Positions 8,542-17,032 of a DNA stretch of 64,000 bases are shown one piece after another. The DNA comes from CBDBCK01 sp965203345 (GTDB lineage: Bacteria; Chloroflexota; Dehalococcoidia; Lucifugimonadales; Lucifugimonadaceae): positions 310,001 through 374,000 of the forward strand of contig CBDBCK010000028.1 in the NCBI GenBank assembly GCA_965203345.1, written 5' to 3'. The first letter of the stretch is position 1. The number at the start of each line of letters is the position of its first letter. Made by a program: the position numbers and the translations under genes. The notes below the pieces were generated by a model. The model saw only the letters and a list, made by a program, of their open reading frames with translations. It was not told the DNA's origin and made no database searches.

Positions 8542-9558
8542 TTGACTGAAGTCCACAGCGACGTAGCCGATACGTCAGGCGAACTAGACATAACCACACT
8601 TTTTAAGGCGGGAGTTCACTTCGGGCATTATACTAAGCGATGGAATCCTAGGATGAGTCCTTATATTTTTTCCCGCAGATTGAAGATGCATATCATCGAT
8701 CTGAATCAGACGCTTCAGCTACTCAAAGAAGCCAAACGATTCGTTACTGATCTGGTTGCGAGAGGCGGAGAAGTCCTGTTTGTAGGGGCTAAACCGCAAG
8801 CGCGGGCTATAATCAGAGAACAAGCCCAAATATGTGAATCCATGTATGTAACCCAGCGCTGGTTGGGAGGCACACTTACCAATTTTCAAACTATTGAGGC
8901 TCGCATCCATAAACTTATTCATTTGGAAGATGCTCTGGCGAAAGGTACTGTAGAGACCACCACAAAAAGGGAGACCCTGAAAGTCCGTACTGAAATAGAA
9001 AGATTGAACAGGAACTTGGGGGGTATAAAAGAGATAGAAAGGTTGCCAGATGCCCTTTTTATAATAGACCCTCATCGTGAAGAGATAGCGGTAAAGGAAG
9101 CTCATAGCCTGTCCATACCTATAGTGGCTGTACTGGATACAGACTGCGATCCACGATTTATTGATTACCCCATACCGGGTAATGATGATTCTGTACACTC
9201 CATAAAACTTATCTCTTCCGAAATAGCTTCTGCAGTATCCGAGGGGAATAAGATATATAGAGAACGTAGGGACAGACGTTTGGCAGCTGAAGAAGAACTG
9301 GCTGCAATGGAGGAGGCGGCACGTGCAGAAAGACAGCAAGCTGCTGCCGCACGACACGAGCGACAACAGGAAAAGCTTGATAGTGAGCAGGAAAGTTCTA
9401 TTACGGCTTCTGAAATAGTACAGTCGAAGGATGATTTAGCTTCCGATAAAGTCACGGAGGAACGGAAATCTGATGACGAGAATGCTGATAAGGGACATAT
9501 AGACGAAAAGCAGAATCCGCTTATAGAGACCGAGACTCAAGATAGCAAAGGCACATAG
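8542..9558 (+). CDS. rpsB: 30S ribosomal protein S2 with long acidic C-terminal tail
   Basis: S2 is a structural protein of the small ribosomal subunit. The core is clear: LFKAGVHFGHYTKRWNPRM near the N-terminus, VLFVGAKPQ, QRWLGGTLTNFQTI and IPIVAVLDTDCDP. The protein is 338 residues, roughly 80-90 longer than a typical S2. The extra part is a charged coiled-coil-like stretch (EEELAAMEEAARAER...) followed by an acidic, low-complexity tail. The TTG start at 8542 has GAGGGA about seven bases before it. It heads the operon rpsB-tsf-pyrH-frr-uppS-cdsA-dxr-rseP-ispG-proS. Confidence 0.97.
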   Translation: MTEVHSDVADTSGELDITTLFKAGVHFGHYTKRWNPRMSPYIFSRRLKMHIIDLNQTLQLLKEAKRFVTDLVARGGEVLFVGAKPQARAIIREQAQICESMYVTQRWLGGTLTNFQTIEARIHKLIHLEDALAKGTVETTTKRETLKVRTEIERLNRNLGGIKEIERLPDALFIIDPHREEIAVKEAHSLSIPIVAVLDTDCDPRFIDYPIPGNDDSVHSIKLISSEIASAVSEGNKIYRERRDRRLAAEEELAAMEEAARAERQQAAAARHERQQEKLDSEQESSITASEIVQSKDDLASDKVTEERKSDDENADKGHIDEKQNPLIETETQDSKGT

Positions 9559-9570
9559 AGGCAGGTAACT

Positions 9571-10077
9571 TTGGAAATCACTTTAGGTATGATAAAGGAA
9601 CTTCGCTCCGATACGGGAGCCGGGGTGATGGACTCTAAAAAAGCTTTAGAGGAGGCGCAGGGGGATCATAAAAAAGCGGTTGCCATATTGTTGGAAAAGG
9701 GACTCGCGTCCTCTGCTAAACGCTCTGGCAGAGAAACAAGAGAAGGTATAGTAGAAGCATACATACATATAGGCGGCAGGATAGGAGCTATCGTAGAATT
9801 GAACTGCGAGACTGACTTTGTTGCTCGGACCCCTGAATTCAAACAAACCGCCCGAGATGTGGCAATGCAGGTCGCTGCTATGTCTCCACGGTATAAAAAT
9901 AGGGCTTCTATTCCTGAAGGAACTGAGCCGATAGAGAGTGAAGACGTGTTGGAAGAACAGGCATTTATTAAGGATCCTTCTTTACAGATAGGCGACCTTA
10001 TAAAAAGTCTAGGTGCCAAGACCGGGGAAAATGTTCGGATAAATAGATTTGAACGTTTGGCTATAGGCGAAGACTGA
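9571..10077 (+). CDS. tsf: Translation elongation factor Ts (short form)
   Basis: EF-Ts is the nucleotide exchange factor that recycles EF-Tu. The 168-residue protein has the UBA-like N-terminal helices (IKELRSDTGAGVMDSKKALEE) and the TDFVAR motif (ELNCETDFVARTPEF) that contacts EF-Tu. It is the short form with one core subdomain, as in some thermophiles and Chloroflexota. TTG start with AGAGGCAGGT upstream; 12 bases after rpsB, so co-transcribed. Confidence 0.96.
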   Translation: MEITLGMIKELRSDTGAGVMDSKKALEEAQGDHKKAVAILLEKGLASSAKRSGRETREGIVEAYIHIGGRIGAIVELNCETDFVARTPEFKQTARDVAMQVAAMSPRYKNRASIPEGTEPIESEDVLEEQAFIKDPSLQIGDLIKSLGAKTGENVRINRFERLAIGED

Positions 10078-10098
10078 ACGGTTCCAGGTTAAATCTTA

Positions 10099-10869
10099 TT
10101 GACTGCCTCTGTTTATTCTCGAGCTCTCCTTAAGCTTAGTGGGAGATCCCTGAGCGGGGGGGAAAATCTAGGTATAGATACGTCTACTCTACAATATCTT
10201 GCGTCTGAAGTGAAGATAGCTATGGATGCTGGTGTGGAAATGGCTCTGGTGGTAGGCGGAGGAAACTTCTGGAATGGTCAGACTTACGAAAAGCAAGGCA
10301 TGGATCGTGCGACAGCTGATTATGCCGGCATGCTGGCGACCCTGATAAACGCTCTCGCACTTCAGGACGCTATGGAGAGGTCGGAGATGCCTGTGCGCGT
10401 CCAATCTGCTATACCCGCGCCACCGGTTGCCGAACCGTACATAAGGCGAAGAGCCATGAGGCATATGGAAAAAGAGCGAGCTGTCATATTGGCTGCTGGC
10501 ACAGGAAACCCTTACATGTCCACAGATACAGCTGCCGCCCTCCGCTGTTTGGAGATCAATTCCAATGTGTTGGCAATAGCTAAACATAACGTTGACGGAG
10601 TTTATGATTCAGATCCGAACATAAATTCAGGAGCCAGGAAATTCTCCCGTATTTCCTACTTAGACGCGTTGCAGCAGCACTTAGGTGTACTTGATAGTAC
10701 TGCTCTCTCGCTATGCATGGATAACAACCTACCTATAATCGTTTTCGATATATTCAAACAAGGATCTCTGGCTAAAATTTTAGCTGGGGAAGATGTCGGG
10801 ACTAAAATAAGTGACTTCCCGAGTAATGTTCCGTTGTTGGATTCTGAATCCGTTGGATATGTAACATAG
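10099..10869 (+). CDS. pyrH: UMP kinase
   Basis: A bacterial UMP kinase of the amino-acid kinase fold that phosphorylates UMP to UDP. Visible are ALLKLSGRSL at the N-terminus, the glycine-rich VVGGGNFW, RATADYAGMLATLINALALQD, the AGTGNPYMSTDTAAALR nucleotide-binding loop and KHNVDGVYDSDP. Start is TTG 10099. The 256-residue length is slightly above the usual 235-245 because of a C-terminal extension. Its position between tsf and frr is the common bacterial order. Confidence 0.96.
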   Translation: MTASVYSRALLKLSGRSLSGGENLGIDTSTLQYLASEVKIAMDAGVEMALVVGGGNFWNGQTYEKQGMDRATADYAGMLATLINALALQDAMERSEMPVRVQSAIPAPPVAEPYIRRRAMRHMEKERAVILAAGTGNPYMSTDTAAALRCLEINSNVLAIAKHNVDGVYDSDPNINSGARKFSRISYLDALQQHLGVLDSTALSLCMDNNLPIIVFDIFKQGSLAKILAGEDVGTKISDFPSNVPLLDSESVGYVT

Positions 10870-10881
10870 GAAGACTGTGAA

Positions 10882-11442
10882 ATGACCACCGAAAGCGTTA
10901 TAAAGAAAACCAGGAAACGTATGGATAACTCAATAAAGGCTTTCAGAAGGGACATGTCAAAGGTGCGTACAGGTCATACTTCACCCGATATGCTTTCGTC
11001 TATAAAGGCAAGTTACTATGGTTCTATGACGCCTATAGATCAGATGGCACGCGTGACGCTGGGAGAAGGACGGATACTGATGGTAGAACCGTGGGACTCT
11101 TCTGCTATTGAAGCTTTAGTAAAAGCTATTCAGACTTCTGATATGGGACTGAATCCGCAAGTGCAAGGCAACATAATCAGAGTAACCGTACCCGCACTTA
11201 ATCAGGAACGCAGACAGAGCATAGTTCGCTCAATAGGAGCCCGTTCTGAAGAAGCTCGTGTATCTATACGGAACACCCGACGCGATACTTTGGAGGAGAT
11301 ACGCTCTCTGGAAAAGACAGGCGAATGCTCTCAAGATGACTCTCGCCGTGCTCAAGGTACTCTGCAAAAAATTACTGACTCGGCAACGAACCAGATAAAT
11401 GAATACGCTTCTGCCAAAGAGTCGGAGGTGATGCAATTATGA
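10882..11442 (+). CDS. frr: Ribosome recycling factor
   Basis: The 186-residue protein matches RRF, which splits post-termination ribosomes together with EF-G. MDNSIKAFRRDMSKVRTGHTSPDML near the N-terminus corresponds to the family's first long helix, YYGSMTPIDQMARVT to the strand region, and LNQERRQSIVRSIGARSEEARVSIRN to the third helix. AGGAAG lies upstream of the ATG. The last codons overlap the uppS start (ATGA at 11439-11442), implying translational coupling. Confidence 0.97.
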   Translation: MTTESVIKKTRKRMDNSIKAFRRDMSKVRTGHTSPDMLSSIKASYYGSMTPIDQMARVTLGEGRILMVEPWDSSAIEALVKAIQTSDMGLNPQVQGNIIRVTVPALNQERRQSIVRSIGARSEEARVSIRNTRRDTLEEIRSLEKTGECSQDDSRRAQGTLQKITDSATNQINEYASAKESEVMQL

Positions 11443-12200
11443 CGTCATCCGCACCCTACACGATAGGAGAGATTAAAGAAGGGAGCCTCATATCGGACCT
11501 GTTACAACGCGTCACAATCATTCCGCGCCATATGGCCATAATCATGGACGGCAACGGACGCTGGGCGAAAGAACGCAATCTCTCTATCCGCGAGGGACAC
11601 GAAGCAGGCTACCGTAGGATCCGTCACGTCGTGAAGCTTGTTGACAAGGCTAAGGTTAAATATCTTACTCTATTTGGTTTTTCTACAGAGAACTGGGGTC
11701 GTCCCCGCGACGAAGTGGATTCGATAATGTCTCTTGTTGAAAAAGCCGAGGAAGAGATATACGAACTTTACCGCAACAACACTAAAATATCTCATATTGG
11801 GAGGAAAGACAGACTCCCATCGGAAGTGCTGAAATGGGTTGAGTATGCTACGTGCTTGACTGAAAACTGTACTGGCCTGAACCTTGCAATAGCGTTTGAT
11901 TATGGCGGTCGAGATGAGATAGTTCAGGCTGCACGTCAGTTGGTTGAGGAACAGGTGCCATCGCATATGATATCTGAAGAGGTTTTTTCCAAAAGGCTTT
12001 TTACTGCTGCAGCCCCCGATCCCGATATTATTATCCGTACGGGAGGAGAGTTCCGAATAAGTAATTTTCTGCTTTGGCAAGCGGCATACGCTGAGTTCTA
12101 CTCTTCAGACTTACCATGGCCTGAATTTGGTGAAAAAGAGTTAGCTAATGCATTGGAGACTTACTCGGAGCGCCGCCGAAGATTCGGTCGTGTTCATTGA
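11439..12200 (+). CDS. uppS: Isoprenyl transferase (undecaprenyl diphosphate synthase type)
   Basis: A cis-prenyltransferase that elongates farnesyl diphosphate with isopentenyl units to make the polyprenyl carrier for cell-wall and glycan synthesis. HMAIIMDGNGRWAKERN carries the catalytic Asp; TLFGFSTENWGRP and the C-terminal PDPDIIIRTGGEFRISNFLLWQ are family signatures. Length 253. The start overlaps the frr stop by four bases. Confidence 0.96.
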   Translation: MTSSAPYTIGEIKEGSLISDLLQRVTIIPRHMAIIMDGNGRWAKERNLSIREGHEAGYRRIRHVVKLVDKAKVKYLTLFGFSTENWGRPRDEVDSIMSLVEKAEEEIYELYRNNTKISHIGRKDRLPSEVLKWVEYATCLTENCTGLNLAIAFDYGGRDEIVQAARQLVEEQVPSHMISEEVFSKRLFTAAAPDPDIIIRTGGEFRISNFLLWQAAYAEFYSSDLPWPEFGEKELANALETYSERRRRFGRVH

Positions 12201-12203
12201 CTG

Positions 12204-13019
12204 GTGAAGCTCCGTCTAGCTAGCGTAGCTGTTGGTATACCCCTGATAGCTCTTGCCGTTTGGTTTGGAATTTGGGGAGTTGGGGCGTTGATTTTGGCGG
12301 TAGGAGCGTTGTCAGGTATAGAGTTAGCCAAAATGTCCAAGGCAGGCGACTACAACGAAATAGCCCTCTACGTGATTCCTTTCATCTCCATTGGTGGACT
12401 TTCGATTGCCCTCGCGTTAGAGTGGCTGGAAAATAGTACAGTGCCTGGAATATATGCCGTCATAGTTGGAGGGATATCTTCTATTACTGTTCTTGCGATC
12501 GTATCGGCCGCGACAGTTGCTAAGTTCCGCCGAAGGCCTTTAGAGCCTGCGTTTGCTGCTCTGCTTTATGCCGTCCTGCTGGCGATGGGCGTCGGTGTTG
12601 TCGTATTGAGTAACGGGCGAGAGCTACTTGTTCTCGCGTTAGCTGTGACGTTTTTTAATGATACAGGCGCCTACCTTGTAGGGCGGACAGTCGGTCGGCG
12701 ATTATTTGTACCCTCTATAAGCCCAAAAAAAACCTGGGAAGGGGTCTTTGGAGGGGCCTTTGCGGCCGTAGCCTCGTCGGTGGGTGCAAACTACTTGTTG
12801 AACTTAGACTTCAGCCTATGGCAAGCCTTACTGCTGGGGATTTTGCTCTCATTCGGAGGGATGTTTGGCGATTTAGGAGAATCAATGCTCAAAAGGCGAG
12901 TGGGGGTCAAAGATTCCGGATGGATAATACCCGGGCATGGAGGTATTCTGGACAGGATAGACTCAGTTGCTCCGAACCTTGCGGTCGTATACTTGTTTGC
13001 GTTATGGATAATGGTATGA
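12204..13019 (+). CDS. cdsA: Phosphatidate cytidylyltransferase
   Basis: An integral membrane enzyme that converts phosphatidic acid plus CTP to CDP-diacylglycerol. It has about six to eight hydrophobic segments. The C-terminal signature includes the ISPKKTWEGVFGG segment and LGESMLKRRVGVKDSGWIIPGHGGILDRIDS, the CdsA motif. GTG start four bases after uppS. Its stop overlaps the preferred dxr start (ATGA at 13016-13019). Confidence 0.95.
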   Translation: MKLRLASVAVGIPLIALAVWFGIWGVGALILAVGALSGIELAKMSKAGDYNEIALYVIPFISIGGLSIALALEWLENSTVPGIYAVIVGGISSITVLAIVSAATVAKFRRRPLEPAFAALLYAVLLAMGVGVVVLSNGRELLVLALAVTFFNDTGAYLVGRTVGRRLFVPSISPKKTWEGVFGGAFAAVASSVGANYLLNLDFSLWQALLLGILLSFGGMFGDLGESMLKRRVGVKDSGWIIPGHGGILDRIDSVAPNLAVVYLFALWIMV

Positions 13020-14137
13020 AGCGCGTCGCAGTTCTAGGATCGACTGGTTCTGTAGGTAGGCAGACTCTCGACGTTTTGCAGAACCTTCCTGGTAAGTTTG
13101 ACATCGTCGCCTTGTGTGCAGGTTTGAACACGACCCTTTTGGAAGAGCAGATAAATCAATTCCGGCCACGGTTTTATTGGCATTTTCCATCTGCTCCATC
13201 AATAGAATATTACGGCGCGGTCAAGCTGGACCCTATTTCCATAGCCGGTTGCGACGACGTAGATCTGGTGGTGTCAGCTGTTTCCGGAATAACCGGAATT
13301 TATGCTGCCGTTGCTGCCATAAAAGCTGGCAAATCTGTCGCTCTTGCCACAAAAGAGGCACTGGTCGTAGCAGGGCAGTTTATTATGAAAGAGGCAGAGG
13401 AAAATGCAGCCAAGATATTGCCTCTGGATTCTGAACCTTCCGCCCTGTGGCAGTGTTTGAACGGGGAAAAAACCTCTCCGAAACGTCTGATGCTAACAGC
13501 TTCTGGAGGAGCTTTCAGAGACAGGGCGTGGTCTTCTCTGCATAATGTCTCTCCACAAGACGCGCTGGCACATCCTACTTGGAAAATGGGGAAACGGATA
13601 ACCATAGATTCCGCAACCCTAATGAATAAGGCCTTTGAGGTGATAGAAACCAGATGGCTTTTTGGTGTGCCTTTAGAAAAGATAGATGTGGTGATTCACC
13701 GTCAAAGCCTTGTACATTCAATGGTCGAATTTGAAGACGGAACATGGAAAGCTCAGATAAGTCAGCCAGATATGCGTTTCCCTATAGCTTACGCTCTATC
13801 GTGGCCAGAAAGATTGGCCCAACCGCGTCTTGAACCTTGGAATCCGATTGCTAGTGGCTCATTGACCTTTGAGGCTATGATTCCGTCACGCTATCCGTGC
13901 TTTCATATAGCTATGGACTGTTTCAAAAGGGGTGGAGGTTGGCCTGCCGTCTTGGCCGGAGCAGATGAAGCGGGTGTAGAACTCTTTCTTAACACCGACA
14001 TAAAATTTACTGATATACCCGAAGTGATATCAAGGACTCTTGATGAATATTCAGCTCCAGAACCTGTTTCGTTTGAGGATGCCGTAGCCGTTGCGGAATG
14101 GGCAAAAGAGACTACTAATCTGAGAGAGAGTAGGTAA
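13016..14137 (+). CDS. dxr: 1-deoxy-D-xylulose 5-phosphate reductoisomerase
   Basis: Makes MEP from DXP in the non-mevalonate isoprenoid pathway, using NADPH. The start MKRVAVLGSTGSVGRQTLDVL is the dinucleotide-binding loop. ATKEALVVAG, LDSEPSALWQCL (metal/substrate site), TASGGAFRD and HPTWKMGKRITIDSATLMNKAFEVIE follow. I chose ATG 13016 because it overlaps the cdsA stop as ATGA and begins at the conserved motif; an in-frame ATG at 13004 is possible. About 373 residues. IspG of the same pathway is two genes downstream. Confidence 0.95.
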   Translation: MKRVAVLGSTGSVGRQTLDVLQNLPGKFDIVALCAGLNTTLLEEQINQFRPRFYWHFPSAPSIEYYGAVKLDPISIAGCDDVDLVVSAVSGITGIYAAVAAIKAGKSVALATKEALVVAGQFIMKEAEENAAKILPLDSEPSALWQCLNGEKTSPKRLMLTASGGAFRDRAWSSLHNVSPQDALAHPTWKMGKRITIDSATLMNKAFEVIETRWLFGVPLEKIDVVIHRQSLVHSMVEFEDGTWKAQISQPDMRFPIAYALSWPERLAQPRLEPWNPIASGSLTFEAMIPSRYPCFHIAMDCFKRGGGWPAVLAGADEAGVELFLNTDIKFTDIPEVISRTLDEYSAPEPVSFEDAVAVAEWAKETTNLRESR

Positions 14138-14145
14138 GGCGGATA

Positions 14146-15737
14146 GTGAGTTCGTTTCTTGTGGGTTTAGTTGTCGCCGTTCCCATCATTACGGTGTTGA
14201 TAGTGGCTCATGAACTCGGGCATTATCTTGTGGCGCGTCGATTCGGAGTCAGGATATTCGAGTTTGGCATAGGTTTTCCGCCAAGACTGTTTGGGATATG
14301 GAGCGGTAGGACACTTATCCGGATCGATGCAGGAACATCCTTTCCTAATAGCGAGTCATTGGAGACGCTGAAAGGACGCTTAGTTAAAGTTAGAACAGAA
14401 GGTAGACGTGCGGTCGAAATAACATTGGCAAAAAGGTACAGTGTCTCAACCGGGGCCAATAACGTTTCTTTCGGCAAGGTCAAGGCTGTCGAGAAAGGGC
14501 ATATTTTATTGGCCGAGATGGTGTGGTCGTTCAACTTGGTACCTATAGGTGGGTTTGTACGGATGGAAGGAGAGGAAAACCCAGTTCGCCGCGGAGCTTG
14601 GCATATCAATCACCCCCCAAACGCTTGGCGGTTATAGGAGCGGGCGTGGTTATAAACCTGTTATTGCCGTTTGTGCTTCTTCCGATAGCAATGCTGTTTC
14701 CACAGCAGGTCGCCGATATAGTTGTAGAAGATGTATTTAATGGCTCTCCTGCTCACTTTGCGGGGATTATGCATGGGGACCAAGTCTTGACAATAAATGG
14801 TTCCGAGGTGTCAAGCTTTGCACAAGTCAGGGCTGCCGCGAATCTTTCCGGCGACGAAGCTCAAGAATGGGAAGTCAAACGTCTCCCCAGCGGAGAGATG
14901 TTAACTGTTAATGCTATACCTCGTAAAGATCCGCCAGTTTGGCAAGTGGTGCAGACGGTTCAGGCTCCTTCTTCAGAAATATCTCTGGATGAAGCACGTG
15001 GATACTATAACGAAGTCGGCGTGAACAACGTCCTAATAGTTGTAGAACAGTCTTCCGATTCCTTGTATGAAATATCGCTGGAGGATACTAAAGAGCTCAG
15101 ATATGGTGAGGCCGTTGAAGTAGGCGATAGGCTTTCCGTAGTGAACGAGGCAAGTCAGGTTGGCGAAATATCCTTGAGTGAGGCACGCTTGTTGAACCGA
15201 TCTCTGGGTGTTGTTACCACTATTGAGGAAGGTCCCATAGGTGTTATATTTGGTATTCAAGAAGGTAGCGTACGCTATGAAAGAGTCTACGATCATGTGC
15301 CGGGCGCCATATGGAATGGCTTTAAGGCGGCTTCAAACATCATTACACTTAGTGCGACTGAAATTTCTCGCTTTGTGTCCAATGGGCGCGAGGATGTGTC
15401 TGACGGGGCTTCGGTCGTCGGCCCCATAGGCATAGCTCAAATTACAAGCGAAGTGGCAGGTACTTCAATGCCTTTCGTATCCAAACTGTTTTTCTTTATG
15501 TTCATGGCTGCTGCTCTAAGTTTTTCTCTTGCGGTGGTGAATGTTCTGCCTATACCTGCACTTGACGGCGGAAGGATGTTCTTTGTTGCGCTAGAATGGG
15601 TACGAGGCGGGCGCAAGGTGTCCCCGAAAGTGGAATCGGCCATACATTTCTTAGGATTTGCAGTACTATTGGGTTTAATACTGTTGGTATCTGTAAACGA
15701 TATAACACGGCTCATAAGAGGAGAAACTATATTTTAG
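14146..15737 (+). CDS. rseP: RseP-type site-2 membrane protease, reading frame broken by a -1 shift
   Basis: An intramembrane zinc metalloprotease of the RIP/S2P family. The first frame (14146-14637, GTG start) holds the catalytic VAHELGHYLVARRFG and ends in VPIGGFVRMEGEE. The second frame, shifted by -1, holds RLAVIGAGVVINLLLP, a PDZ-like part (SPAHFAGIMHGDQVLTINGSEV) and NVLPIPALDGGRMFF with the third metal ligand. The frames join smoothly at AAACCCA near 14577-14583. One missing base in the C run at 14580-14582 or a -1 ribosomal slip would restore a protein of about 530 residues. This family is usually intact, so sequence error is likely. Extra segments carry a recurring EISL-type motif. 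Confidence 0.85.
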
Positions 15738-15770
15738 TTTGCTAGGTTTAATCAACACTTATAAAGCAAT

Positions 15771-16991
15771 ATGAAGACTCGTAGAAAAAGCCAGACTGTA
15801 GAAGTAGGAAAAGTCCCTATAGGCGGTGATTACCCCATAGTAGTACAGTCCATGACCGATACAGACACAGCAGATGTAGATAAAACCGTGGATCAGTGTA
15901 AGCTACTAGCGGACGCAGGCAGCGAGATAGTCCGAGTAACAGTCAATAATGACGTTGCGGCAAAGGCGGTGTCGGAGATAAAAAAACGTTTGATGGACCA
16001 CGGCTATGATCTGCCTATAGTAGGTGATTTTCATTTTATAGGTCATCGTTTGCTCTCGGAAAACAAAGCTTGCGCGGAATCTCTTGACAAATTTAGAATT
16101 AATCCCGGCAATGTGGGACGCAGTTCCAGACGCGACGAAAATTTCAGACGATTTATAGAAATAGCCAGAGATTTGGGCAAGGCTGTCCGTATAGGCGTGA
16201 ACGCTGGGAGCTTGGATCAGGAAATGCTTGGGGAGAAGATGGACGAAAACGCAAGGCGGGCTATTCCTCTATCGGCCGAAGAGGTAGAAAACGCGGCACT
16301 TGTATCAAGCGCGGTTGAGAGTGCTCAAGACGCTGAGGATATTGGATTACCCGGGAATAAAATAGTAATCTCCTGTAAAGTATCGCGCCTTCCGCAAATG
16401 GTGGAAGTCAACAGAGAAATAGCGCGAAGAACAGCTTATCCTATTCATCTTGGTCTGACCGAAGCGGGTATGGGCCGTAAGGCAAAGGTTGCTACCTCGG
16501 CTGCTCTTTCAATACTGTTGTATGAGGGCATAGGAGACACTATAAGATCGAGCCTTACCCCGGCCGTCGGAGGTAACAGAGCTGACGAGGTGTATTTATG
16601 CCAGGATGTCCTGCAAGCGATCGGAGCTAGGAGATTTCGCCCTGCAGTTACGGCATGTCCAGGATGTGGGCGTACAACCTCTAGCTTTTTCAGGGAGCTT
16701 GCACAAGATATTCAGATGCATCTGGACAAGAAAAGATCAGAATGGAAAGTTGAGTACCCTGGTTCTGAAGAGTTGCAGGTCGCAGTCATGGGCTGCGTGG
16801 TAAACGGGCCTGGCGAATCAAAGGCCGCTCATATAGGTATATCTCTGCCTGGTAGCGGTGAAGCCCCTCGTGCGCCAGTGTTCGTAGACGGCGAAAGACG
16901 TGCTTTTCTATCCGGCGGAAACATAGCGTCTGACTTTTTAAATATGGTAGAGAGTTACGTTAAAGAGCACTGGCGCGAAACTCGTTATTAG
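15771..16991 (+). CDS. ispG: 4-hydroxy-3-methylbut-2-en-1-yl diphosphate synthase (GcpE/IspG)
   Basis: An iron-sulfur enzyme of the MEP pathway that converts MEcPP to HMBPP. The TIM-barrel start PIVVQSMTDTDTADVDKTVDQ and IRVTVN-like IVRVTVNNDVAAKAV are typical. The cluster cysteines are visible as TACPGCGRT and GCVVNGPGES, with the Glu of the latter a usual fourth ligand. Length 406, the direct bacterial type without the plant insertion. It follows rseP and precedes proS, an order common in many bacteria. Confidence 0.96.
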   Translation: MKTRRKSQTVEVGKVPIGGDYPIVVQSMTDTDTADVDKTVDQCKLLADAGSEIVRVTVNNDVAAKAVSEIKKRLMDHGYDLPIVGDFHFIGHRLLSENKACAESLDKFRINPGNVGRSSRRDENFRRFIEIARDLGKAVRIGVNAGSLDQEMLGEKMDENARRAIPLSAEEVENAALVSSAVESAQDAEDIGLPGNKIVISCKVSRLPQMVEVNREIARRTAYPIHLGLTEAGMGRKAKVATSAALSILLYEGIGDTIRSSLTPAVGGNRADEVYLCQDVLQAIGARRFRPAVTACPGCGRTTSSFFRELAQDIQMHLDKKRSEWKVEYPGSEELQVAVMGCVVNGPGESKAAHIGISLPGSGEAPRAPVFVDGERRAFLSGGNIASDFLNMVESYVKEHWRETRY

Positions 16992-17032
16992 ATTATAATC
17001 GGTCAACGTGTAGTTTAAGGAGCTAATCTGGC

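Noticed and set aside
12818..13015. 66-codon N-terminal extension of dxr
   Set aside because: It is fully inside cdsA in another frame; the NADPH-binding motif begins at the ATG at 13016.
14523..15737. Second rseP frame as an independent gene
   Set aside because: Its first residues before RLAVIGAGVV do not resemble a start, and the upstream frame holds the missing N-terminal half of the same protease.
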